A DNA stretch of 64,000 nucleotides from Diorhabda sublineata (taxonomy: Eukaryota > Arthropoda > Insecta > Coleoptera > Chrysomelidae): the NCBI RefSeq assembly GCF_026230105.1, contig NC_079476.1, forward strand, positions 5,725,209 to 5,789,208, in the 5' to 3' direction. Below the pieces are notes generated by a model. The model was not told where the DNA came from, made no database searches, and saw nothing but the letters and a program-made list of their open reading frames with translations. Position numbers and translations under genes: made by a program. Shown piece by piece: positions 11,651 to 22,619 of the stretch (positions are counted from its first letter, which is position 1; every line of letters starts with the position of its first letter).

Positions 11651-13490
11651 CTGAATTCGAACTTTTCCTCTTGTTTTAAAATTTTCTACTGAAAACTGCT
11701 ACCTTCTTTAATTCCCATATTGAAGAACCCCTCTGTGTGGAATTCAGAACCAGAAACCTTTTTTTCTATGTCTTTCATTTCACCTTGTATCATTACCGAA
11801 AAGCAGGTATATTTTTTCTATGTTTGTATCCATGTTCTCTTTTTGTTTTTCCAATATTACATCATTTCCATTCCAGAACCGGAGATACTGTGGATACTTA
11901 TGGTGTTATTTTTGAGACAAAAATGTGTCTCATGTTCCACCCTGTATAATTTCTACAAAATGTTGGTAATTAACTTTTTTTTCACTCAAAATCGTTGAAG
12001 TGACTCTCCTATTTTCATTTGAAAAAACTTATGCAATGATTTTTCAGCTTTTCAGCTCATTTCTTTTCATTATACTAAATTCATATTTAAAAAATTTTTT
12101 TCTTTTATAACCAAAATATGATAGGATAGTATATTTTTTTCATATAATATCAACATTTAGCTTTTGTATCCTGTACATTTTCACATCAAAATTCCATAGA
12201 CGTGGAACATATACTTTTTTAAGGAATATATTTATCCGAAAATTTATGAACTCAATTTAAATAAAATAAAAGTATTGGATATTAAGTTCACAAAAATTAA
12301 GATAGATATATTTTTATATGAAGATTTCAATTTGTAACAAATCTCCATACTTTGGATTAAGATTAAGAAAAAAAATTTTCCAAAAATTCTGCAGGTGAAG
12401 TACTAAAAAATTTTTTTCTGAAAATCGATTCACTTACAAGGATTCTCATCAAATGAAAACACCAAATCCAGCATTTGGTCGAAATCATAAGTGAATTTAC
12501 TATTTTTCAGGCGACAAAAACCAAAATTATTGACGTTTATATGTTTTTAGACAAGTCACTCAAGTCCTATGGTGAAACTGATATCGTTATTGGTTTCTCA
12601 TCTCCGAAAATCTTTTTTCCCAGATTCTCAATCAAATCGCTAAATTACGGATCCCCTTAAGCCGGCACTGATGAAATTCTCGAGTTCAATTTTGACCCCG
12701 GAAACCTTTTTTGGAAAATTTTTATCATTGGAACCTTTCTCTTGGCTGGATTTTAGCCCCCGTCAACAATTTTCATGCATGTTAATAAGCAACATGAGCT
12801 GACTTTTTGAAAAACGAGGAGAGTCCCAGAAAAAATGTGCAGATAATAAAAATAGTGGACATTCAGATGAAACTTGACCCCCCGAAAAAATCTTGAGGTA
12901 GGGCAAAGAATAGTTTCGTTCAAATACTAGTAATTTTTTTGTATCTCAAAATATACGAGTAGTTTTAATTGATAAAGAATTCAATACAAAATAATCATGT
13001 GAATTTATATTGTTGTCAAATGACATATTTTTTGATAATGAGGAACCTAATCAAGATGTTTGTGAAATTACGAATGATCAAATTGAAATTTGTAGCTGTA
13101 GAAAACGTTTGCTAATTTTATCTCACACGGAATTTTGACAGAACAAATATTAAGGTTACAGCTGAATATTCCATTACAATACGAAAGAGAACAGGTGAGT
13201 AGATCTAGGTTCCATCAAGACGTCATAGTATGTTGAGATACGAACAATGGTCCTTTGTATGAAAATTGCCACCACGATGATGAACATAAATGTTCTATTG
13301 TCTGGTGGATCTTTATAATAACGTTCAGGGCTAGAAATTATTTCTAGAGAGGTTTATACGATGGAAACGTCGGTGTTTTTGCTAATGTTTGCGTTTTTCT
13401 ATTTTTGAACAATAAACATTTTCATTTATTATCAAAAAATCCTTACTACAGAAATTGTATGTTATATAAGGAACTTATCTGTATACAAGT
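11651..13490. other. Gene-free AT-rich stretch
   Basis: No coding domain recognised. Short overlapping frames at 11720-11998 and 12475-12660 are not supported by any motif. CCACCCTGTATA near 11937 resembles the end of many insect DNA transposons, but I found no matching inverted end. Confidence 0.45.
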
Positions 13491-14331
13491 TATACTGGTT
13501 GTTCCGGGACTTAATGCAAATAATTCGGAAATGAGTAGATGATGTGAAAATGATGTTGTGACAAAAATTTTCTCATACGACCCCTCGTTTCTAAGTTATA
13601 GGCCTTTAAAGTTATGAAATTAGAACTTAGTTTAATTTCTAAATTATACAATCAGACATCACGAGTTTTTAATGGATGAATCCGTATGTCCATGTCGTGT
13701 GTTTAACGGAATAAATAATTCTACACAACTATCCGAAGACCAGGGGCTGCTCACGTCCAATGGTTAACAAGGACAAAGACAATGTTTGCAAGGACAAACT
13801 GTACAACCTAAAGATATTGAAGATGTTGAATTTAACGAAATAATCTCAGTAGGCTCCAAAAGTGTGTAGAAGTGCGAGTTGCCCACTTCGAACATTTATT
13901 ATAGTTTTTGTTTTTATTTGAAAAGTTGTAGGCCAACCAACTAAATTTTTCTACAATTCATTTTTTCTTCATATGAGTAACACGATGATCGACAGTATGC
14001 AGTTCAATTAGAAAATGTTTGATTGTGTTCTAATACCTCTCATAAGTATTTTCAATAAATAATTACAATTTAAGATAATTTTTTTCAGAATCTTCCTTTA
14101 TGGCGAACGGCTTCCTTGACTCTTAGAATGGCCCAAAGATCTATATATCTCTTGAACTAAAATTTATTTTTGCTATCATTAGATTGTACAGATTGTCCCT
14201 GTAAAAGTTACGAATTGTTAACCATTGGACATGAGCCGACCCTGACCTTCAGATAGTAGTGCAGCATTATTTTCACGTCATCTACTCACTTCCGAATATT
14301 TTTTGCATCAATTCCCGGAACACCTTGTATA
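13491..14331. mobile_element. MITE-like element, 841 bp, imperfect TIRs
   Basis: The left end TATACTGGTTGTTCCGGGAC and the right end (reverse complement) TATACAAGGTGTTCCGGGAA are followed on both sides by related sequence for about 65 bp, including GAGTAGATGATGTGAAAAT on the left and GAGTAGATGACGTGAAAAT on the right. A further inverted block, CCAATGGTTAACAA, occurs at about 13757 and, on the other strand, about 14220. No coding frame is recognised. The terminal TATA may be part of the TIR or a TA-type target duplication. Confidence 0.75.
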
Positions 14332-14569
14332 AATGAGAGCTATTCTTATTAGTACACCTGGTACATGTGTTATAAAAAGTTATAAAAAATATAGTTATTC
14401 AACACTATAATTGTTTATTGTGCAGAGATAAAATCTCGCTTTAAGTTAACTGCAATTTTATATTTTTAAATTTTCTTAACTTTAGGTGTCTCCTGTTTCA
14501 AAATTAGTTTTTTCTTAAATAGTTTTTGACAGATAGATAAGAATTTAAGTCTTTATCTTTATTTTGATA

Positions 14570-14830
14570 TGGCATAGGTCGTGAAGCCGGTCCTATACAG
14601 AAAATTTTAAAATTTGGCGAATTCGCGCACCTTTGATGTATGTTTTTATCATAGCGGTGATTTGCTAATATTGTTTTTTTAGAAGTCATTTCTAAGAGGG
14701 TCTTTTTTTATTTGTTTGTCTGTTTATGTTATATTAAGAAATTCGTTTTGGCTATATAAACGAGTTTTTTAGCGGATTTAGTTTATATAAATAGTCATAG
14801 GGAAAGGAACGACATAGAGAAGTAGCCGAA
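14570..14830 (+). repeat. LTR-like dispersed repeat, copy 1
   Basis: Aligns with 39010-39330 in the same orientation. Shared blocks are GCCGG followed by GGCGAATTCGC, TTTCTAAGARRGTCT followed by TTTATTTGTTT, and TATATAAA or TATATAAATAGTC elements. TATA-like boxes followed by an AATAGTC start region and a G/A-rich leader resemble a solo LTR of a retrotransposon. No gag or pol sequence was found next to either copy, so the LTR assignment is inference. Confidence 0.5.
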
Positions 14831-16400
14831 TTTTATTTCTCTCGAATTCGGAGATTATGGATACCATGTTCTTGGACTTATCTATAATATATAAGGAAGG
14901 AGAAATAAGGAAAAAGAGAGAAATAGAGGGAGGAAGAAAGATCGGATAAAATTGAGCAAAAATAACTAGATTTGACCCGTTGATTCATTGACGTAAAATT
15001 GTTGGTGTATTTCCAATTTTGGATACATTTTCTACAATAAATACAATTTGAAACATAATTTTCAGGTATTTCTCCAAAAATATTTGCAATGTTGTCAAAA
15101 TGTTGCAATAATTTAGCAATACTGGATAGAAGAATGTCTTGGTCTACTAAAACATAACTTCCTTCATCAAAAATCTTAAGGATTAAAGCTGTTTTCACTT
15201 GGAAAAAGTGACATTCGCACGTTTTGGATCAATATTTTAGCTCCAAACACTTATCTCTAGGAAAAACATCATGTTTGCATGGATCATGCCCGGAGTTTTG
15301 CATTTGTATTCGCCATCTATCACATTTCCTGATTATTGGAATCATGTGGTTTTTAACCTGGATTTGTACAAAAGTACTGATCTTGCGAAAAAATTATTGG
15401 TATAACTTTAGTAGATATTGAAGGGTTATTAATTTTTTGTTTTAACGAAAATTATTTAAATGCCATATTTTCGAAGATATCGGCTTGAAACATATATATC
15501 GAGTTTTAGGGACATTTCTAAAAGCCTCCGGCTCTATTTCATCCAGAACATTTTAAAGTACTGTTCGAAATTTACCAATTATAATTTAAATGAACAGTCT
15601 GCGGGATTTGCACGGCTTTGTTGATTTTTCGACCTTTATGTATATATTCTACGATGAATCAATAATCGAATTCTATACTCTTCAGCGACTATTCGGACTC
15701 TTCTTCAGCGACTATTCGGACTCTATTCTCAAGACTAACATTGTGGACCAAAACCAAAACTGAGTAGCATTTGTTTAAATTAGATTCCATGTAAATAATA
15801 TCTTTCAATCAGAACACTCCAGGTATTTCCAATTCTTCTATATTGAGCCATGACGTTTCTAGAAAACAGATTCGCTTGGCAATGTGAAGAAACAGCAAAT
15901 AATGCTTTTCAGAATTACATCGTTGAGAAAATCAATGTGATTTACCTGAGGACAAAGTTTTGAAGTAAATTGAGGTCAAATGCGAAAAGTGTATCGGTGA
16001 ATAATCAAATCTTTTCTTCATTGTTAAAAACCAATTTTAATCCACCTTTCTCGTGAAAGCGTAACTTAACTCAAAAAAATCTAGGTCGAAATATTTGTAA
16101 CAAATTGTTCGATAAATTGAATTTTTCAATCCGAATACTATATTTTCTAGAGTGAAAATCATTTTGTTATTCAAATAATAACTTCGCTGTAAGTCGCATG
16201 TTAACAAGCATCCCAGTTTCAACTTTTCCTGAAATCTTTCAAGGTATATGCAAAGTTAGCGAAAATATATTTTGAAATGGAGTTAATTGAACTTCCGACA
16301 GAGAAGATCGATTTTCGTGAAATATTTCTCTGTAAGTTTGCGTATAATGTGCTCCCAGCATAATTTCAGGAATAATAATTTTACAGATTCTTTGTTTATA
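14831..16400. other. Gene-free stretch with a small tandem duplication
   Basis: No domain recognised. A 106-codon minus frame (15198-14878) and a 65-codon plus frame (15224-15421) match nothing I know. TTCAGCGACTATTCGGACTC occurs twice in tandem at 15681 and 15704 (period 23). Confidence 0.5.
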
Positions 16401-17616
16401 TACAGTATGAAGCAAATGATATCGTAAACCGACTACTATAAAGAAAAAACTGAAACCCGTCGATGTTTATTTCCAAGTAAACAATTAATAAGGATAACTT
16501 TTTATTATTGACGTCATCTATGTTAGCGTGATGACGTCATTGCTAACATTTTTAAATGAAAATTTGAATGTTGTAATACATTATTAGAACATCAAATATC
16601 TATTCAGTCATATCAATATATCTGAGTATATTATGTTTGTATTTGTTCAAAAAATTGAGAATTTCATTATTCGTCAAATATAAGAAACTTGAATTAAAAG
16701 CTCAAATTGTTGAAATACAATTCGAAGACGTACGGCGAACTCTTCTCGAACCTTCTGTAGTTATTTGTGTGGCCTCAATAAGTATCTTTTCTTTGAAATC
16801 GATGATATTTTCTGATCTATTTGATTACGCTTTACTTTTCAAGTATCCCCGTAAAAATAAATAGAGGGGAGTCTGCAACATAGTGTCTACACATAGTCTA
16901 CACCCAGAAATCTATTCGGAAACAACTAGTTCAATTCAGAGGAGAAGTTTTGAAGCAATTCTGAATATCTGAATATTCTGAATATTATTCCAAATATTAT
17001 TTTTCTCTGGGTATTCAGTACGGTACTCTTGCATCCAATGTGTATTTTCCGTAGCCCAGTACCAATAAGTTTGACAATTGACTTGAACATTTAGTAGAAA
17101 TGTAGCTTCATCAGAGAAAAGAACCTTTTTTAAACAAACAAATCTCTGTTAGTTTTTTTATTACGATTTCAAAAATTCAATTCGTCTATCAAAACCATTT
17201 TACTTTGTAGGGTTGCCATTATCTTGAAGGCTACAGAACATCTAGTTGTCTGTCTTCAAGTATTAGTTTTCTATCTCCTTTAGGAAGGTCTTTGACATGA
17301 TCCTTTCTATCAATTTCTTACATTATACCAACACTTAATATTTTATCAAGAAATCTGTTGAAATATCATACATAATATTTGTGACAATAAGCAAATCAAT
17401 TTTTTGTTATATATTGATATGACTTAATAGATATTTAAAAGACGTTCCAAATAATGTATCACAACACCCACATTTTTTTTAGACAATTTTAGATATGACG
17501 TCATCGCGTTCACTTAGATGACGTCAGAAAATGTATCCTTACTAATAGAAGGGTTTTGGGATTCGCCGGTTTACAAAATAACAGATTTATTCCTTTCATT
17601 TGCACCATACTGTGTA
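16401..17616 (-). mobile_element. Mariner/Tc3-like transposon with long TIRs and CRE-like palindromes
   Basis: The ends are inverted copies: TACAGTATGAAGCAAATGA on the left, and TACACAGTATGGTGCAAATG as the reverse complement of the right end. Homology continues for about 190-230 bp through GTAAACC, AATAAGGATA/AGTAAGGATA, the TGACGTCATC motifs, and AAATATCTATT followed by CATATCAATATA. Each TIR contains two perfect TGACGTCA palindromes (16509-16516, 16532-16539, 17496-17503, 17519-17526). Between the arms lies a minus-strand transposase relic at 16700-17345. Confidence 0.8.
16700..17345 (-). pseudogene. Tc3/mariner-like transposase relic
   Basis: Minus-strand translation gives, in order: VKDLPKGDRKLILEDRQLDV (about 17300-17230); a decayed YKVKMVL block; KKVLFSDEATFLLNVQVN (about 17140-17085), the first catalytic motif in full; YWYWATENTHWMQEYRTEYP; and near 16835-16720 NIIDFKEKILIEATQITTEG, the C-terminal block. 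The middle, with the second and third catalytic aspartates, is deleted or unrecognisable. This is the same subfamily as the relics at 3155 and 58790 but clearly diverged from them. It sits in the proper place between the TIRs of the 16401-17616 element. Confidence 0.75.
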
Positions 17617-17749
17617 CATTCAATTCTGTTTTCTCAAATGCTTATTTTTTTAATATTCAATTGATTTGCCCTTCTAATTTTAATCTCTTTATCTATGGAT
17701 TTTGCAGTATTAAAAGGCTGTGTGTGTGTTTTTTCAGAGGTAGGAAAAT

Positions 17750-18330
17750 ACTTTTACGTATCGTCAGGACTAGCTGTTCGGCGCCTGGTATGTCGGACTC
17801 GGAAGCCTTTCCCATACCGGCTAAAAACCTCCTCAAACTATGGCCCCTACTTCCTCTGCAGAGTCGCCGTAAGGCACTACCTCGCAGGGAGCTATCAATC
17901 TCTTCCTTCTACTATAACGATTTCACCACTTCTTCCTTTTTTTATCTTCAGCGCGGAGTTCTTTCAGCACTTTAGTTGCAAACGTGCTCGTTGCTCTCCA
18001 TGCAGACTCTGGTAACAGCATAGCTTACAACATATTTTCAAGCGTGACCCTTCTTAAAAGTGCCGTTTCCCAGGTACGACGAACCATGTTGAAGCGTGGG
18101 TTTGTGAAGAATACGTACTTTCTTCAACTCTTGCACAAGTTGGGCACCCCGGGGAATCTTCATGTTTTCGCCTGTAAATGTATTCCCTAAAACATCCACG
18201 TCCGGAGATCATTTGGGTCAGATAGTAATTAACTTCTCCATGGATCCAGTTAAGCCAGATATATACATGCGGGTTGAATTGGTGAGTCCATCTTCCCTTG
18301 GTCGAGGTGTCCATCTCTCCTCTCATTTCT
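17750..18330 (-). pseudogene. LINE 3' coding end, R1/Jockey-type zinc-knuckle region
   Basis: Minus-strand translation from 18330 reads GRWTHQFNPHVYIWLNW, HGEVNYYLTQMISGRGCFRE and YIYRRKHEDSPGCPTCARVE, then in another frame TWETALLRRVTLENML, WRATSTFATKVLKELRAEDK. Family knowledge: this is the C-terminal part of the pol protein of R1-like and related non-LTR retrotransposons, where a Cys/His cluster follows a TQ-L-GHG-type motif. The reverse transcriptase itself is not present, so this is a 5'-truncated copy. Frameshifts occur near 18054 and a stop after ENML. The precise clade is uncertain. Confidence 0.7.
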
Positions 18331-18960
18331 CCTGAGCTCTGTCGGGCTCAATGTAGCCGTGTGTGTGCATGTGTGCGTATATGTGTGTCTGTTGCATCGC
18401 TGTTTTGGTGTATAGGCTCATAGACACATATTTTTCTTTGTACTACTTTCGAGAACTCAGTGATAGTTAAACATGCATAAGAATGGTTTTTGAAAAATTT
18501 GACGATGGTGGAGCAGCTATTGCAGTTTTAACTAGCCGATCACTACGTAAGTACAGCAGACCACGGGAAGGTAATCGTGATAAGTGATCGTATTATATCG
18601 TATTATATCTCCTTATCTTTCATGTAATACTTGAGTCAATATTTGAAATACTCTTTTATCAAAAGTGTGTAACTTGCACTCACACTGCAAATAATACAAG
18701 TTCATGACGTTTCTTAAAATTCACCAATCAATCGTTACAGACTCGAAAAGTGATTTTGAATTCTTTTCTTATTTGTTTCGTATATTTGCAATATTTTGGC
18801 TTCATAATTAAATATTGTAGACAGTGCTAGCTGGTAATCCGTGTTTAGATGACATTGAATAATATTGGTAAGTTTTTTTGTTCCTGACACAAACTAATAA
18901 TTCTAAAATAAATAATTCATCTATTCTTACTATTCAAACTAATATCTTCTTTATCTTACG
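18331..18960. other. Spacer with GT-rich microsatellite
   Basis: Positions 18357-18395 are an interrupted (GT)n stretch (GTGTGTGTGCATGTGTGCG and onward). No gene is seen up to the LINE that starts at 18965. Confidence 0.6.
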
Positions 18961-18964
18961 TTAG

Positions 18965-20010
18965 GACTAGGTCCTGTATTTTCATGAAGGGTTTGCCAGG
19001 AGTAGTTGGGATGCTAAGGAGCAGCTTTTATACCACCTTATAGGTGGTCGTCCAGGAGGTCGAGTTGTGTCTGGTTTCTTTTTCTTTGCAATTTTTGCTA
19101 ACCGTTCATTTGGCATTCTGTCAACATGGTCTCTCCATTCTCTTCTGCGGCTCCTTGCCCATCTTACTACATCCTGAATATCGCACATGTCCCTTATTTC
19201 TTCATTTTTCTTCCGATCGATTAACGTATGTCCTGTTATTGATCTCAGAGTCCGCATTTCTGTTGTTCTTAGGAGCCGTTTAGTGGTTGTGTTATCCGCT
19301 CTAGTTTCTATTGCATATGTCATAACCGGCCTTACGCAAGTTTTATATATTCTAATTTTACATTTTGTGCTCATGTATTTATTTCGCCAAATTAAATCTC
19401 TAAGGTATCCTGATATTAATGCTGCCTTCGTTGTTTGTGCTTTTACTTCTTTCTTTAGATTTCTATCGCTTGTTATGTTTTGTCCCTAGATATTTGAAGG
19501 ACATCACTTGTTCTACACTCTGATCGTAGATCGCTAGTTTACATCTTCTCGGTTCTTTAGATATTGTCAGAGATTTTGTTTTTATTTGTGGATATTTGCA
19601 TCTTGTACGTGTTCGCTATTTGTTGGAATTTATATAGGAGGTTCTGTAGGTTATCTTTGTCTTCCGAGATGATTACTGCGTCATCAGCATAGCATATTAT
19701 TTTTATCTCTTTGTCCATTATAATATTGAACAGGATTGGGCTTAGGCTATCCCCTTGTCTGATACCAGTTGCCACAGGTATTTTATTGCCTAATTTGTTT
19801 GCCGTTCTCACAAAGGTATAATTATCGGTGTTAAGTTTTTCGATAACTCTTATTATATTGGGATGAACGTTCCTATTTTTTAGTAGAGTTATAACATCAG
19901 TTAAGCGTATCCTATCAAACGCTTGGGTGAGATCAATGAAGCACATAAAGGCTGCCTTATTAAACTCTATGGTTTTTTCAGTTATTTGGCGCATTATAGC
20001 AACAATCAAA
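18965..20010 (-). pseudogene. RTE-like non-LTR reverse transcriptase, 5'-truncated
   Basis: A 150-codon minus frame (20009-19557) holds reverse-transcriptase motifs in order: FIDLTQAFDRIR (motif A), GIRQGDSLSPILFNIIMD (motif B) and ICYADDAVI (motif C, catalytic YADD). A second frame (19374-18982) holds the C-terminal part: RIYKTCVRPVMTYAIETR, RLLRTTEMRTLRSITG and WRDHVDRMPNERLAKIAK. Between IIMD and KEIKIICYADD about 20 residues are missing compared with the family, and the fingers domain and endonuclease are absent. The 5' edge at about 20010 is abrupt, typical of incomplete reverse transcription. The frames are separated by stops around 19400-19550, so it is inactive. Confidence 0.8.
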
Positions 20011-20905
20011 CTAATATGTTAATAAATTATTTTGGAGTACCGATGCAAAATGTATTTTTCCAATCGTATTATGCAGATGTATTGAATTATTTCGACATAA
20101 TTCTATTTTTTGTGAACCATATATCAAAATATTTGCAAATTACGTTACATTATGGACATGCTGTATAACTAGGTACAAATTATTTAAATTAAGTAATAGA
20201 GAAGATCGTATCATTGTGGATTTTTCGATATGAATAGGTACTATTCATATTTACTATGATTCCTTCTATCTTCTAGAAACGAAAAATATTTCTACAGATG
20301 AGAAATTTATCTAAAAAACACCTACCAGTAATTCTAACAAACGATAGACATGTTTGATGATTGATAGAAATTAAATCATTATGGCAACTCATATTGTTTC
20401 GTTGATAATGAATTTGAAATATCTTTTGTTCGCATTTCATAACTAGAATGATAATCAATCAATTACATTGTATTATTATGTTAACAATAGATTCTGTCAA
20501 ACATTTTACATTATTATTAAACAATATTTTCTCAATATCTCCATGAAAGCTTGAAGAAAGAAATGTAAATATTTGTAATCTCATTAAAGGTTGAATATTT
20601 GTATTCAAATTAGAATATTAAAACAAGTAGTTAATAGCTTTGTCGCGGTAGATATTCTGAACGTGTTCCGTCACCAGATTCATGCGCAGTTTGAAATTTT
20701 GCGTTCGCGATACTAATAAAACATTTTCAAGATTTAAAATCCTGTTTTCGTGGAGCACAGATTCCTAATTCCGAACGTGTTCTGAATGTATCCTCGGATA
20801 TGGGACATAACAGGTAATTAAATAGCTAACCTAACATAACCTAACCTAAATTGAATGAATATGTTTATTTCAATTTGTCTGTTATTGCTCATGCATACTA
20901 TAGAA
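20011..20905. other. Spacer with CCTAA-type repeat
   Basis: No gene recognised. At 20826-20850 there is a short CTAACCTAACATAACCTAAC block, i.e. degenerate (TTAGG)n on the minus strand. It follows a stretch (20640-20800) that is visibly richer in G and C than its surroundings and of unknown nature. Confidence 0.55.
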
Positions 20906-21659
20906 TACAGGGTGAGTCGTGAAAAACTTTACATACTTTCAGCATATATAGAGTCCCTCAGGAAGGAAATCAAGTGTTTACTACACTTCTTTTTTAACTA
21001 ACAGAATGTGGTTTGTCAAATTGGTAATAAAATTTAATTTGCTATGCGGTATACACAGCTTATTTGATTTTCTTAATTTTTCCATGAAGCAGTACTCTAT
21101 TATCAAGCATTCGACTGGTAATAGATAAGCTTAGAAATTCCAGGACCGGTTATAAAAAATGAATTTAGGGATTTGTATTGAGTATTGCACCCTATATAAC
21201 ATTTTTTTAAGGTGATTTGCAAACTACATTCATAAACAATGAAAACGATATACGCCAAGAAGTTATCGGATTTCCATTAAATTTTTATTGAACGATCAAA
21301 TCTTATCAAATCATAATGACGTATCACAAAATAAGATACTAATTTGAACAAATGTTTTAAATTGTATGTAAAATGTTTCAAATTTTAATAACGATCAAGA
21401 CAAACAACAAAAAACAGTAAATAACAACAATAACGAGCAATTATTTTAAAACAAAAACTAAAATTATGTTGCTGAGACGCACAAATAAGAACTGGAAATA
21501 AACGATAATTGCAACAAAATAAAAATAAATTGAAGTAGATTCTCGAAATAGAATCCAACACATTTTTTTTCTGGAATTATTGACGTATCGAATTACGGAT
21601 ACTTTGGAGATCGTTTCTAATAGTATTACAAAAAAGTCAAATTTTATCAATTAATTTTT

Positions 21660-22284
21660 GTTGTCGGTATCAATATTGCTTCAATCGTCCAATAGGACAT
21701 TCACGTCCTATTCAATTGTTACCATGAACATTATTTAGATGTTGTCTGACTACCAGTAAAATATGGGGGATGTCGCATCATGCTGAAAATACATCCTCCG
21801 GATAACAATGTTCGCGTTGGCCAGCAAAGTCGGCAAAATATGTTGTAGAAAGTCCAAATAGTCTTCTTGGAGGATCTACTAATTGGTCGTTCATGAAAAC
21901 AATATACACGTCAACCGAAAACTCTAAATGAGAACCTCATTCTCAAATAGCATGGGTATTTTCTTTTACTCACACATGTGAATTACAGTCTCTTGTTAAT
22001 TGAGCTTCCTCTATAAATAGTGTCCTGAATAGCGTTGGTCGATGATTGTTAATCCATCTACAAAATTCCAACCTATCGATTTCATGTGCAGGAGGATGTA
22101 CTTGCTGAGACATTTGAATATTATATGGGTACAGATGATTTTTTTGTTGGATCTCAACTTCTCGACTTAAATGTCTAGTACTTATTGTAGGGTTATTAAT
22201 AACAGAGACAATGATGTTATCTCCTTGAGCTCCGTTTTCTTGTCGTTTTGTTTTTCCACTCCGAAAAGTGGCATTTTCTCGCAA
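21660..22284 (-). pseudogene. IS630/mariner-like transposase relic
   Basis: The frame at 22284-21970 reads NNPTISTRHLSREVEIQQKN then HLYPYNIQMSQQVHP, the second helix-turn-helix region, and continues to IDRLEFCRWINNHRPTLFRT and LFIEEAQLTRD; the last is a decayed form of the first catalytic block. After frame changes, a minus-strand segment near 21815-21690 resembles a QHDG-type block (FQHDATSP) and VRQHLNNVHGNNxIGRECPI. These match insect IS630/Tc1-mariner transposases of the type seen at 6926-7240. The copy is interrupted and inactive. It lies inside the TIRs of the 20906-25322 element, in the expected place. Confidence 0.72.
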
Positions 22285-22619
22285 ATAATTAAAAACTAAT
22301 CCAAATCTTGACTTTAAAGGTTATTAGAGTTACTCGTTATTTTTATTTGGTACAGTTGATACAATGTATCTTTACCTTACGTAAAACTTTATTCGTCTAT
22401 AAACAACGCACATTTACACAAACGTGAGGTTTGACTTTTCATCAATTTAATTTATTATTTATGAAAATAATTCCCCATGCGATAAAAATATTCAAGATAG
22501 AAAAACATTTGATTTTGCCCTCAGAGATAATACAAATATATACAAATATTTGAATATATACATACTGGAAATTTATAAAATTTGTTCAAATTAATACATT
22601 AGTATGTATTAGAATTTAA

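Noticed and set aside
14878..15198. 106-codon minus frame as a gene
   Set aside because: No motif, no conserved context, AT-rich composition; may be chance.
17556..18015. Two overlapping plus frames of 139 and 106 codons
   Set aside because: They are antisense to the LINE C-terminal region that reads sensibly on the minus strand.
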